From: Hyaloscypha bicolor E
Taxonomy: Eukaryota > Ascomycota > Leotiomycetes > Helotiales > Hyaloscyphaceae
Assembly (NCBI RefSeq): GCF_002865645.1
Contig: NW_020194684.1
Location: forward strand, 3,229,030 to 3,293,029
Length of the DNA stretch: 64,000 nucleotides
Reading direction: 5' to 3'
In this document: piece after piece, positions 23,671 to 37,207 of the stretch
Numbering within the stretch: position 1 is the first letter of the stretch
Layout of the letters: each line of letters begins with the position of its first letter
Translations under genes and position numbers: made by a program
Notes under the pieces: generated by a model
Told to the model about the DNA's origin: nothing
Databases searched by the model: none
Seen by the model: only the letters and a program-made list of their open reading frames with translations

Positions 23671-25265
23671 ATTTTAAATAAAAGTAGAAAAAAAGGCAAA
23701 AATATTAAAACTATAAAATTATGTTTTATAATTTCTTAATAATAATAGCCTTAATTAAAATAGTAATAAGCTCAAATTAATAAAAGTATTTGAGGCTTTC
23801 TTTATATAAGAAGTTTATTTAGCTAGATATAGATTAATTATATAATTTAGTAAATAATAATTCTATTTTTAATTTTAATATAAAATAATATTACTTTATT
23901 AATATTGCAAAATAGTAAGAAATAGTAATTTATATAAATAGTTATCTAATTAAAAGAAGCTCTAAAAGAAGCCTCTGGAAATAAAAGGAGGCCGCTAAGT
24001 AAGTAAAGCTAAGCTCTCTAGTACCCGTATATACGACAATTAATTATAGTTTAAGCTCTTAGATAAAATAAAGAAATATTTAGAGCTTTCTTTAGATAAA
24101 AGAATTCTTTAGCTAGAAGCAAATTAATTATATATTTTAAAAAAGAATAATTTTTACTTTTAATTTTAATATAAAATAGTATTAATTTATTACTATAGTT
24201 TCAAATCTTATTAAAATAATATAAGCTCTTAAAGAAAGTAATAGAATATTTATATAATCTATTTAAGCCTTATATACTAAATTTAGAAATATAGTTTAAA
24301 AGTTATTTAAAAAAAAATAAGTTAGAGAAATATAAAAATCGAAAATCGAGAAGCTAAGTTTAATAAAGCTTAATATATAAAACTAGAAAATTGCATTTTT
24401 GCCCGATCTCAAATAACTTAATAATTATAAGCCCAGAATAGAACTATAATAACTTAAATTAATTATACTAATATCTATATTTATTTTGATTAAAATTATA
24501 AAGTTCTATTAATAAATAATAATATAGTTAATATAATTAATATTATAGGTTTAATATTCCTGACCCTTTTTATACTCTTACTTAAAATATAATTTAAGGA
24601 AACTTATTTAATACCTATTTATAATATCTCGTATAAATCCGCAACTTATATCCTATATTCCTAATATTATATTACTTTTAGGAAATAGAAGAGAGTCTAT
24701 AAAGCCGAGATTAAGCAGGTAATTACTAGAAGTAGCTCTTTAGGAATTCTTCTTAGAAGAAAAGATATAGAGAATTACTCTAGATATCTAGAAATAATCT
24801 AAAGAAAGCTTATAAGAGCTTATAGCTACTAATAGGGATCTATAAATCTCTTTAGAAATAGAAGAACTTTATATTACTACTATATAATATTAAATATTTT
24901 TCTCTTATTATTAATTCTTTTATTTTTATTCCGAATTCGAATTAATAATAATATCTTTCTTTATAGTTAATATATATATTTATTAGATAAAAAGAAGACT
25001 CAAGGTCTAATAAAGTAATAGTTCTCTATAGCTTAATTAATGGCTATTACTTATAGTACTAGTAATTATATAGATATCTAGAAAAAATCGAGAATAGTTG
25101 TCTTTTTCTTATTTCTCCTAGTTTTGGCTTTTGCTATAGTATATATAATAGATAGATAGATAGTTTTGGGATACTATATAAAGTCCTATAGGCTAAAAAG
25201 AGGAAGTATAGGATATATACTATATTTCTATTTTCTCTATATATACTAAATACTATAGAGACTAG
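23671..25265. repeat. AT-rich block with a dispersed direct repeat, no genes
   Basis: A segment of about 160 bp recurs at about 23758-23925 and 24045-24205: AAGCTC, then GAGCTTTCTTTA or GAGGCTTTCTTTA, TTTAGCTAGA, AATTAATTATAT and TTTTAATTTTAATATAAAATA. The rest is RIP-like AT-rich DNA without readable frames. Base composition turns GC-normal at about 25265. Confidence 0.5.
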
Positions 25266-25519
25266 TATATTACTAGCTATAGGGTCGGCGTATCTAAACC
25301 TGTATTAATTGAAATATCTCATATTCTCCGATAACTATATAAAGGGCAAAGCGATATTAGGGTATAGACTGCAGGTACTCTTGAATACGGTGGCTGGGGA
25401 ACACCTCTATGGCCTTGGTTTAGGGTAGACTGCGGAGCTTTTGTCAGTTGTGACTACCCGGGCATATAACTCTCCTTCTAAAAAATACAAAAACAACATT
25501 CAACCGCAGTAAATGTGAT

Positions 25520-25906
25520 TTAGACGATTGTTACTAATATCGCTGTAAAATCCTGCCCTAGCCGCCAAGGTGTCACGCTAGGAAATACGAATAATGGTAA
25601 AACATGGGACCCCCAATTATTTAGCACGTCAAATTCCTCTTTCCATTTTAAGTGTTTACCCAACAGCGGGTTCGAAGACGGGCGACTGTCCTTACTTTGT
25701 TGGTCTCCAGAATTTAGCATGTGATGAAGAAGTTCTACGGGACCTGGATTGAGTCGTGTCTCTTGTATGACCGCATTCTTCCCAGCATGAAGCAAGAGGT
25801 GTTCTGTACGAGATGTCTTTTGTACGAGATGTCTTTTGTACGGGATGTGTTCTGTACCCCATGCGTTGTACGTCTCGCTTCTCATTCTCGCTTCAAATAG
25901 GTGCAT
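25520..25906 (-). CDS. Doubtful 128-aa open frame
   Basis: An uninterrupted minus-strand frame beginning MHLFEARMRSETYNAWG. I recognise no domain. Part of it (25802-25865) is a 16-bp tandem array whose unit is not a multiple of three, which is unusual for real coding DNA. The start lies only 35 bp from a MITE, so the frame could be the surviving end of a disrupted gene or simply chance in GC-normal DNA. I list it because it is the only sizeable frame in this stretch. Confidence 0.2.
   Translation of the reverse strand: MHLFEARMRSETYNAWGTEHIPYKRHLVQKTSRTEHLLLHAGKNAVIQETRLNPGPVELLHHMLNSGDQQSKDSRPSSNPLLGKHLKWKEEFDVLNNWGSHVLPLFVFPSVTPWRLGQDFTAILVTIV
25802..25865 (+). repeat. 16-bp tandem repeat, four units
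   Basis: Units are TTCTGTACGAGATGTC, TTTTGTACGAGATGTC, TTTTGTACGGGATGTG and TTCTGTACCCCATGCG. They are followed by a partial TTGTACG. Confidence 0.8.
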
Positions 25907-25940
25907 TCTAACACTTTGAACAATTGATCGTCTCTTGCTA

Positions 25941-26190
25941 CGGAGGTACAGCCCATAATGATAGTAATAGCGCTAGCAGGGGTCAATAGAAAACTCGTGA
26001 ATTCAATACTCGATAACTTTTGCTATACAAAACATAAAAAGCTCATTTAAACGCTGTAAATATCCATCACAGTGCCGTATAGTAGTGCTACCTTTTTTCA
26101 AGTTTTTGCAATACGTTATTAATGCGATACCAGGTTGAAAAGTTCGGACCCCTGCTAGAGCTATTACTATCATTATGGGCTGTACCTCCG
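25941..26190. mobile_element. 250-bp MITE with 44-bp terminal inverted repeats and TA flanks
   Basis: CGGAGGTACAGCCCATAATG at 25941 continues through to GCAGGGGTC at 25984. The exact inverse lies at 26147-26190, giving 44-bp inverted ends with one mismatch (GCGCTAGC versus GCTCTAGC). Both ends are bordered by TA (25939-25940 and 26191-26192), the target duplication of Tc1/mariner-class transposons. The interior has no coding capacity. It is GC-normal and without RIP signs, so it is probably younger than, or too short for, the process that destroyed the neighbouring copia copies. Confidence 0.85.
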
Positions 26191-26345
26191 TACTTCATTG
26201 CAATATATTTCAACATTATAATATAAATATTACAAGAAGTAACATTGAAAGCTAATCTCATCTATGCTGTCAGTTTGATGTCAAACATGGGACCTAAATC
26301 AAGTCTAGCACAGCCGCACTGTGAGAAAGGCAAGCCACTCCCCGC

Positions 26346-27487
26346 ATGACTCACTGCATCGCCACATTTGAAGAGCAAAATCGATATACTTCACTATTTC
26401 CCCAGGATTCTGCTCACCTTTTACATTACATAACAGCAAAGAGACAAAACGATCGAAGGGCAGTCATGTCACAACGAAATTCGGCGAGACGCATCCAACA
26501 ACCTGGAAGCAAATGTTCAAATCCGAAACCCAGTCCTCACAAAAAAACCAACCGGGTACCAGGTGAAGGCCGTTTTAGAACAGAGAATGAACCTCGATAT
26601 TGGGATCGATGGTTTGCGTGGAATCACAGACGAATGCCGAAGCTACCAAACTGAGACTCACCACCGTCCCGCGATTGCATCGCAGAAGCGTATGATAAGA
26701 TTCCGGCACGAGTGTATCGGCAAAATCTGGCTTTTGTGGATAAGGTCGGGGAAATTGGCTAAATATGGCATACATGGAGGAGGGCGGGTCTCATAGATCC
26801 GGGATAGTGAGTACGAATTGCGCATGATACTTGAACAAACGCTAATGAGGAGGATGATATAGTTTTGTCCAAGGAATCACGACCAAAAATCATGCTCCTA
26901 ACCGAAGAGCTAGAGGAGCTGCCCCGGTCAATAAACTCAGCGCTAGCTTCAAACGGACGGTTGAGAATAGAAACAATATCTTACAGTTGAAAGTCGTCGA
27001 ATATAGTCCTCACGACAACACGCAAGGGGATAGATATGATTCTCATGCAAGCCAGGATGATGAGCTATCAGGACAAAACGAAGAGCTACACAATGAAAGC
27101 TCGCAACAGCCAATACCCGAGGAACTTTCCGAGTGGTTTGGCCTCGACCTTGGGGCGGAATCGGAGTTCCTAGGCTCGGGTATTCTCGGTGAGATAGAAG
27201 ACGAATATGTGGTAATTTAAGAGTAAGTTATGTCAGAATCATCTCTTTGAGGATTCGAAGCAAAGCCCCTTATGAGTTTCAACAGAGAAATAATGATGGT
27301 GAAGGGGAAGAAATTGGGTGTGGAGTGCTGGGATGACCATGGAAAATGGTGTATATCTTCAATTGTTAGGGCCTTGTCTTTTTCTACTTTCGAATTAAAA
27401 GATTGCTCTAACTGCTATATTCTACAGCGTCAAATTTGGAGAAGCGAAGCTTTGGGCGGTGAACGAACTTTGGCGTATTTTCAATGA
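26346..27487 (+). pseudogene. Broken or unresolved coding region
   Basis: This stretch has coding-like composition but no single frame. Pieces include a 26563-26796 frame (MKAVLEQRMNLDIGIDGLRG) and a frame open from about 26857 to 27220, with the acidic tail PEELSEWFGLDLGAESEFLG and no ATG at its start. A last pair of exons, about 27272-27348 and 27429-27487, is separated by a GT..AG intron with a CTCTAAC branch site and ends VKFGEAKLWAVNELWRIFNE. A GTGAGT donor at about 26808 with a GCTAATG branch supports a real spliced ancestor. I could not join the pieces into one reading frame and recognise no domain. A decayed hypothetical gene is most likely. Confidence 0.35.
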
Positions 27488-28037
27488 GCAGGAATGCTAG
27501 CGAAGGGCTGGTCTCTTTTTTTGACCTTAGCTGGCAGGGTTCTAAGCACTGTAAGATGGTCATGTTCCCCTGACGAATAATGTAATCCTGTCACAAAATT
27601 GCTCAGCCCCATTGTGGTTGTCGGTTGGGCTGAGCCACCTAACCCCTCATCGCACACTCACAAGACCAGAAATCCACCTTCATGATGTTGAACTAGCTAA
27701 AGCAATATAGCTAGGGTCACGTGCTTGCAATGTAAACCAAGTAAAACGTACTCAATTGACTGCTGTTCTACAGTGGTAAGTAGACCGTATATATAGCCCT
27801 GAACCCCCTAAGTCACATGCACTAAACCCCTAAACCAGAGAGCCTTATACTGAACCATTCAACCTCAGCTGAACCGATTTAGCCTCACAGGGCATATTAT
27901 GCCCTGTATCAACCTTACAGGGCATAATTTACTCAGTAATAAGCCTATGGCTTAAGCCCCATTAGTACACAGCCCCTAAGGCTCGGTTCCAGGGCTTACT
28001 AAGCCTATTAGGGGCCTCAGGCCCCTAATTTCAACAC
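27488..28037. promoter_or_regulatory. Hairpin-rich upstream region of the HET gene with TATA box
   Basis: A TATATATA box lies at 27788-27795, about 240 bp before the first ATG. The rest is unusually rich in inverted repeats: GCTCAGCCC/GGGCTGAGC (27601-27609 with 27627-27635), ACAGGGCATATTATGCCCTG at about 27890 with a further CAGGGCATAA nearby, and AGGGGCCTCAGGCCCCT ending just before the start codon. CCCCTAA and TTAGGGG words recur from 27830 to 28030. This looks like a repeat-derived leader. Confidence 0.5.
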
Positions 28038-30194
28038 ATGAAAACCTTACTTCATGAGCGAAGGCGGATCCTGGATCCCCAAATCATGAAAAGGACGTTA
28101 GATTCCACGTCTGAGCCATGTCTTCGAGCATCTGGGAATGGAGACAGCATTCCGGGCCTTGTCAAGGAGGGAGAAAGCAGCCCGTCACGCTGCGCCACAC
28201 CGCGAGCGCGAGATGCGATGAATTGTGAAGTTGCAGCGATGATGGACAGTGGTATCGCTATCGCAGGACGAAAGAAGCTCCGTTCAGCACCAGAAGAAGG
28301 TGTCTCACAGCCAAGTGAGGAAACGATTCCCATCGCAAGCTCAAAGGATGGCACGAAGGAAGTTGGGAGCGAAGCATGTGCCTCTCAGGTGGCCAATCTG
28401 TCAATAATACATGGACCTAGTGACGCCTCTCTTAGCAACTTTCCAGCCGAAGGACAATTCCCCTACCAGCCCCTTGACACAAGCAAACTCGAGATCAGAG
28501 TAATCACCTTGCATCCAGGAATTCGGACGACACCAATCCACTGTTCTTTGACGCACATTACAACGAATAGCAAATCCAACAAACCGATCTACAAAGCGTT
28601 GTCCTACACGTGGGGTACTGCTGAAGCGCCAAAGACTATCTCTTTAGATGGAATGCAAGTTCAGGTCAGGGAAAATCTCTGGCAGGCTTTATATCATCTG
28701 AGGTCCGAGGAGCATGAGTTGACGATTTGGATCGATGCGCTTTGTATAAATCAGAATGATTTACAAGAGAGGGGCTCTCAGGTTTCGAGGATGAGTGCTA
28801 TATATGGGATAGCGAAGGAGGTTATTGTATGGTTGGGGCCGGCGGACGAGGATAGTAAGCTAGCCATCGATTTCATCGAACAGAACTTCCATCCATCCTC
28901 CGGTCCAAGGGTGAAGGATATGCCGATGGATGAACTTTTGGTCGGAGCTTCTGAATTGGAGCTATTGGCTATCCCTAAAATTATGGCACGGGAGTATTGG
29001 CATCGTGTCTGGATTATTCAGGAGATATTCCGAGCACGGTTGGTTACAGTACACTGTGGTCACGATACGGTGAGGTGGTCAAGTCTATCGAAATTCTTTC
29101 GATATCTCAGCCGGCAGCCCGCGCAGACAGAGTTCATTAAGCGCCGAGGCGACAGGCAAAAGTACGAGTCGCTTCTGGAAGCGTGCACAAGTCCAGCCAA
29201 AAGTCTCACTGAGCACAGAACATCTCAGAAGCATTGCCTCGAGGATTTGTTGAAGGCTTACAAAAGCTGCCGTAGCAGTGACCCTAGAGATAAGGTCTAT
29301 GCCTTGGTTGGCCTTGCGCAAAGGAAGTTGAGAACGGACTCCGAGCCAATTAAGAAGGGGGATGATTGGATCGTGGTTGATTACTCGAAACCAGCCCTGC
29401 ACATATTCCGGAGCTTGGTACTTTTGTACGAGAATGCCTATTTGACCAGCATGTCTAGATGGGGGAGTAGGCGGGAGCATGTGCAATGGATGCAGTTACT
29501 GCAGGAGGTGCTAGATCTACGAGACTATTTTGACTCGGATCATGCACATGCTAAGAAGATAACGGAACCAACGGGAATACCATACTTATTGGGCATGGAG
29601 CTAGAGCCACTGGAACCACGAATCAAAGGGAATATCACTTGCGGAGGTTACCGGATATCAGCAGCTCAAATTGTTGGAGACTTTGCGTCCAGCCCCGCAT
29701 GGTCTCCCCTGACGCAAGATTACGGACACATTCTTGACTGGCATAAGTCTATTCCAAGGATTGACCACTCTAGAACAGCTATAGATAGCCTGGAGCTGAC
29801 ATTATCCTACTTTGCCACCAATGACCTGGAACGCACAAAGAAATTTGAACTCTCGATGACCAGCACGGATTTGAACTACAGTTTGCAAGTCTCTGTAGTT
29901 CTTGGAAAGAGATATTGTCTATTAATTCCATATCCGATTGAGCAGGAATACGAAATTATTTGCTTTGACGGTTCAGATATTGCTTTAGCAGTCATAGGAT
30001 CGGCAGTTGTGGGGAGAGGGGTTATATATGACCTGGAGAGGAAATCAGCGGAGGTTGATCGGGCGCATTTCCGTGCTGCCTATCCAGACCTAATAGAGAT
30101 CTACTTTTTGGTACGGTCAAGGAATACAATCACTTTATCGATCGATAATTGGGTAAGGGTAGTTTCACTTGCGAAACGGCCAGTCTCTAAATAA
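28038..30194 (+). CDS. Heterokaryon incompatibility (HET) domain protein, 718 aa
   Basis: HET proteins trigger growth arrest or cell death on fusion of genetically unlike hyphae; many family members have no tested role. The single exon encodes 718 aa. The first about 140 residues are polar and probably disordered. The HET domain follows at about 150-340 with its usual landmarks: FPYQPLDTSKLEIRVITLHPG, YKALSYTWGTAEAP, LDGMQVQVRENLWQAL, then the central WIDALCINQNDLQER, MSAIYGIAKEVIVWLGPAD and YWHRVWIIQEIF. Later YKSCRSSDPRDKVYALVGLA is the segment commonly found after the domain. The C-terminal half carries no recognised NACHT or repeat domain. A second ATG (28086, MKRTL) could be the true start. 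All landmarks are intact, so the gene looks functional. Its leader is hairpin-rich and upstream DNA is transposon debris. Confidence 0.9.
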   Translation: MKTLLHERRRILDPQIMKRTLDSTSEPCLRASGNGDSIPGLVKEGESSPSRCATPRARDAMNCEVAAMMDSGIAIAGRKKLRSAPEEGVSQPSEETIPIASSKDGTKEVGSEACASQVANLSIIHGPSDASLSNFPAEGQFPYQPLDTSKLEIRVITLHPGIRTTPIHCSLTHITTNSKSNKPIYKALSYTWGTAEAPKTISLDGMQVQVRENLWQALYHLRSEEHELTIWIDALCINQNDLQERGSQVSRMSAIYGIAKEVIVWLGPADEDSKLAIDFIEQNFHPSSGPRVKDMPMDELLVGASELELLAIPKIMAREYWHRVWIIQEIFRARLVTVHCGHDTVRWSSLSKFFRYLSRQPAQTEFIKRRGDRQKYESLLEACTSPAKSLTEHRTSQKHCLEDLLKAYKSCRSSDPRDKVYALVGLAQRKLRTDSEPIKKGDDWIVVDYSKPALHIFRSLVLLYENAYLTSMSRWGSRREHVQWMQLLQEVLDLRDYFDSDHAHAKKITEPTGIPYLLGMELEPLEPRIKGNITCGGYRISAAQIVGDFASSPAWSPLTQDYGHILDWHKSIPRIDHSRTAIDSLELTLSYFATNDLERTKKFELSMTSTDLNYSLQVSVVLGKRYCLLIPYPIEQEYEIICFDGSDIALAVIGSAVVGRGVIYDLERKSAEVDRAHFRAAYPDLIEIYFLVRSRNTITLSIDNWVRVVSLAKRPVSK

Positions 30195-30473
30195 TACAGA
30201 GTATATCAATATCCATCGATTGCTATGTCCAGTCTGGGCACTTCATGCCCACTATTGATGCATCACTTCCTGCCTACCACTAAGCTATCGTGATGGCCAT
30301 GCCATTCGAACTGCCAGACCAGTTTTGCTTAGAGAACGGCCCTTCCCACCCCTCCAAAATAAGAGGAATCTAATTATTGGTGGATGGTATGTACAATCTG
30401 AGAGAGTTCCACATTGTTAGTACCATCATTTTCTATCCACCGCCAAGCCACTATGCATTATCTTATGGCAATA
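30195..30473. other. Intergenic region between convergent genes
   Basis: The 279-bp gap separates the HET stop from the stop of the zinc-finger gene. No feature seen. Confidence 0.4.
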
Positions 30474-30770
30474 TCATCTGATGTGCTGCCAATGCCGATG
30501 AACTAGCATACCCCTTTGAGTTGCGAACTGTCTTCCACAAATGTCACAAACAGATCCAGGATTCCCCCGGCCGGCATTTGGCCCTCCAGCAAACCTCCAG
30601 GTATCATCGATTCTGTTTTTAAAACCTTCATAAAACACCCCTGTATTATTCGGGTTAAGGAACTGGCCATTTGCGTATGGCCGTGCTGGGTTAAAGGCGA
30701 TTATGCCTTGGCCTGGTGTGTTGGAGTTGATGGTGAAGAATTGTCCATTTGGGTGGCTTGAGTAGGGCAT
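30474..30770 (-). CDS. Small single C2H2 zinc-finger protein
   Basis: The frame is open from 30893, but the ATG at 30770 (MPYSSHPNGQFFTINS) gives a more natural start with an A/C-rich context, yielding 98 aa; from 30893 it would be 139 aa. The C-terminus is one classical finger, VCDICGRQFATQRGMLVHRH followed by WQHIR, with spacing C-x2-C-x12-H-x4-H. The preceding region is rich in Asn, Gly, Pro and Phe and looks disordered. One terminal finger in such a small protein may bind nucleic acid or protein; no specific role can be assigned. There are no introns. It converges with the HET gene. Confidence 0.65.
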   Translation of the reverse strand: MPYSSHPNGQFFTINSNTPGQGIIAFNPARPYANGQFLNPNNTGVFYEGFKNRIDDTWRFAGGPNAGRGNPGSVCDICGRQFATQRGMLVHRHWQHIR

Positions 30771-30893
30771 CGTAGCAGTCGGGAAGATCTTCTGTTCCTT
30801 TCCTGAAAGCAAGCTTTTCTCTTCACAATGGGTTTGGTAGTTGGATATAGACGTGAGAAACTGAAAGGATGTTGGGGACCAGAAATCAGGCAA

Positions 30894-31538
30894 GAAGAGG
30901 AATCCATGGGTAAATTTATACTTCCGTCTTGAGAGATCGAGGAAGAAAAAGAATCAGGTGGAAGAGCGAAGAGAGACTCTAAATCATTGACTATTTAACC
31001 TTAAGTTTTGAATACCCCAATGTCTTCTATATACATTCATATTGTCTGCCATTCACTAAGAGAGTCCTGTTGGGTCTCCTGGTTTCATCAGACGCAAAAT
31101 TTTCTCTCCTTCTTAACCGCAAGAACTACTGTCATTGCTCTGCGTGTAACGCGGTTCTAGATAATACAATGTATAGAAAAGAGGTGATTGTACATCCATT
31201 ATTGCCTGCTATTCAAAAGTTCCTCGAAATGTTGTACATTCGAATTCTTAGCTTTGAGCTGGAGATTTGGGAATGCACAAACTTATGGACATTTTAATAT
31301 ACGAAGTAGGTAGATGTACGCAAAATTTTGATGGGTACTCTTCAAATATACCATGTCCCAATTCGATTGCCCCGTCAACATTGCAATATGTCGTGAGTTA
31401 CACGGCCAGACGAGCAGAAGGTTAATAAATATATCATCAGTTTCATAAATGTTCTCGTCACGACGTAGCTTCATCAGAGAAAGCCTCTAAATTGGTGAAC
31501 TCATGCATCACCTCGAACCACCATAATGTCCCTTATGT
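30894..31538. other. Intergenic region
   Basis: About 640 bp between a minus-strand zinc-finger gene and a plus-strand gene relic. Frames at 31070-31297 and 31283-31474 overlap on opposite strands and show nothing recognisable. Confidence 0.4.
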
Positions 31539-31802
31539 TTGAGCATTCTCGACACCGCCGACCATGTTGGGAGGTGCCTCCAAGCAGACTGCCACCGAAC
31601 ATGGGGCTTTATTATTGCCGCGCCTACGACAGCAAGGATAAATGGACCGAGTTATGGGCGTCTGCGGTACCGTATCCGGAGAACTCTGGAGTTCTACAAC
31701 GGACAGGAGCTGATGGGCAGCCTCGATCTCACTGTCAGTGAGGATCGCGAGAAGTTGGATGATATTGAAGCATCCCTCGCTCGTGGGCATTTCAAGACTT
31801 GA
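31539..31802 (+). pseudogene. Frameshifted relic of a small fungal protein family
   Basis: The frame from 31539 starts MSILDTADHVGRCLQADCHR then TWGFII, and ends RRTLEFYNGQELMGSLDLTV followed by SEDREKLDDIEASLARGHFK. Between these parts it loses sense, while the frame at 31526-31741 supplies YCRAYDSKDKWTELWA there. Read across two small frame changes (near 31610 and 31665), the pattern is that of a common uncharacterised fungal family: W-G-F-x-I-Y-R-C-x-Y, W-x-x-F, L-E-Y/F-Y, D-L-x-V-x-E-D-R and R-x-H-F. As it stands no single frame encodes the whole, so I call it a pseudogene; a sequencing error is the alternative. Confidence 0.45.
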
Positions 31803-31881
31803 GCATCAGCCAAAGGTGGAAACACAAAATCAAGTTGAGATGGGTATCCCTTTACCATAAAACTTATGCACAATCCACGCA

Positions 31882-34963
<3,082 letters not shown>

Positions 34964-35228
34964 TTGGAGGACGCGACTCAGGCTCAAATTTTTTGGTGAG
35001 GCAGCAACCGGAATCGAGGGGGGCCGAGTCACATATATAGATGGGGATATTGACTCATTGGGATGGAAATGTAACATTCGCTCTCTTCATTGAGTCATTG
35101 TATCTTTCTAATAGATGCGATAAAGCCTTGATGATCCCCGGGGACGCCGATTTGCTTGCAAAACTCGATAATCCCAGTCAAGAAACGCCTTAATCCATGC
35201 AAGATCCAGACAAAATTCCAATGCAGTA

Positions 35229-36826
35229 TCAAAAGACCGTAAGTCCGCTCACTGTACCGTTCTTCAACACCTCAAATACCAGCCCGGGAAATCCAAAGAG
35301 GGTTGTGTTGCCCAATCCCCTGACATCCTCCGTTCCAGAAGGATTTGTCCTCTTTCCTCCAACACTTTCTTCCCATCCACCCAGCAATTCGCAGCTACTA
35401 CCCGGGCTATCACCCCAGTCACGGTTCAACACCATCCCGCGCTGACGAACTTTGGCTTCTTCGGTGTTCTTGTAGATACTCTTCCACTCCTGGTGCAATC
35501 GTTCTTCGACCTCCTCAAAAGGGCTCTCTGAATTGACAACATCTTGGCCCTTCTCAGGCTTCAAATATACGATCTCCCATCGGCACCGTCGATGCCGATT
35601 GAAGGGATATGATCCAGGTACGTTTCCGTGTAGTATTACCTTGGAAGCAACCAGACGACTTGGTGCATTGGTAGGAACAATACCCTCTGGATTTGCTGGC
35701 TTTTTGGATGGCGGACATTGTGATGGAGTTGCGGGAGTGGAAATCAATATGTCGAAGCCGTGATAGAAATAGTTATAGAAACACTCTCCAGACACATTTC
35801 CTGCTACCTCTCCATCCTCATTTTCTTCATCCGAGTCATCGGTTGCAGTGTGAGCCGAGGACTGATCCGTGTCCGTCGAATCATCTTGCAACCTCTCATC
35901 TGTTCGACTATATGTCCGGGAGGCTGGCCGAGCTTTATGAATAGACATTCGTTGGTCATTCTTTCGATATATCGCATCTGGAGGCCCAAGAACTGCAACA
36001 AGTTCTTGGGGGGATGTCAAGCCCAGCTTGATCCAGAATGGAGGAACCGCGTCCGGTCTCACAACCTCTAGATGTCCTTCTCCATGTATTCGTACAAGTC
36101 GCACTTCATCTGCAACAGGCTCCTTACCCTTGAATATAGCAGCAAAGGTGTCTCGGGGGTCTATTGTCTGCACATACAATCGTTCCCGTGCATCTGGCCA
36201 GGAATCTCCCTTGAAAATGGCCATCGAGGAAGCAGGATGGCTTGTAGAAGAGGACAGCAATGATACGACATCTTTCTTTGGAGACCACGAGGAGCCGGAC
36301 AGAGGGAACGTGAAAGCAATCCCTGGGTATGATAGCACGTAGACTCCCATTCCAGTTTCATCGCCTGTCTCGGGCTGGATGTACTCCCCAGGAAATGTAG
36401 GGCCAAGCAAACGGTTGTATATATGTCGAAACGTCGGCCCCGACAAGATTTCTGGTTGCACAGAAGCCGTCTGTGCCGCGGTTGGTGGTCGCAAGACATC
36501 TTTGTCCTTGTAGGTGAGCTGGCTCTTCGTGAAGTCCAGGACCTCAATCAACCGTAGCCGCTGCTGTGGCCCATCGAATCGCAAACGGAGGCCGTTGGTG
36601 GGAAGGTTGAGCACCACTGGCTCCTTGACGGGCGATGTATACTCGTAGACCAGATCTAACTTTGGAAATCGTTGCGGTTCGGCTTTCAGTCGTGTGAGGA
36701 TATCGTGGAGTGAAGCTCCCAGCACTTGATCTGTTGTGAGCTCTTGCGCCTCCAGGCTTTAGGAGAGACCTCACCTAGAAAACCCAAACCCTGCCCTGGA
36801 TAGATTTGGGCTGCAAAAAGTGACAT
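35229..36826 (-). CDS. PHAF1/UPF0183 family protein
   Basis: Two exons, 36826-36775 and 36724-35229, encode about 515 aa. The start MSLFAAQIYPGQGLGFL joins LGASLHDILTRLK across a 50-nt intron, restoring the highly conserved UPF0183 N-terminus; a CAG acceptor 6 nt earlier would add two residues. Other family landmarks are PKLDLVYEYTSP, GLRLRFDGPQQRLRLIEV, YPGIAFTFPL, a repeated lipocalin-like half, YNYFYHGFDILIS near residue 330 and GNVPGSYPFNRHRRCRWEI. Human PHAF1 (C16orf70/MYTHO) acts in autophagy and phagosome assembly; in fungi the role is less defined. An acidic Ser/Thr-rich linker (DDSTDTDQSSAHTATDDSDE) interrupts the two halves. It shares a 380-bp divergent promoter with kinesin-5. Confidence 0.85.
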
Positions 36827-37207
36827 TCTGGCTGCATTGGGAGAAGAAGAGTAGCTCCCTGCTCTTTGTGCGGTCTAGAGCTGTGTCATTGTTGAAGGTG
36901 CATCCCGCGAACGTGGAGGGGCAATATCCCTGCAGGCAGGGTTGCTGGGTCAACGAGAGCAGGAAGTCACCTCGGGTTTTCATTCCCGTTCTACTGCCAT
37001 CAACAACCGACGACATCGCCAACGAACTCTCGAAAACAGTATTCGAACTCACTCTCGAATACCGAATTAGAACCCATAATTAATCTCACATTTTCGACCT
37101 TGGGATTACAAATCAACACGAAAATATCATCTTGAGCAATCAGCGACGCGCATTCGATATCGGCGCATCTCAACCCTCGAGATATCAACAAAACCGTCTA
37201 CAATTAT
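36827..37207. promoter_or_regulatory. Divergent promoter between PHAF1-like gene and kinesin-5
   Basis: The 381-bp space between two start codons on opposite strands must carry both promoters. No TATA box is evident. The stretch just before the kinesin ATG is rich in TCTCGA and ATATC words (37040-37200). Confidence 0.6.
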
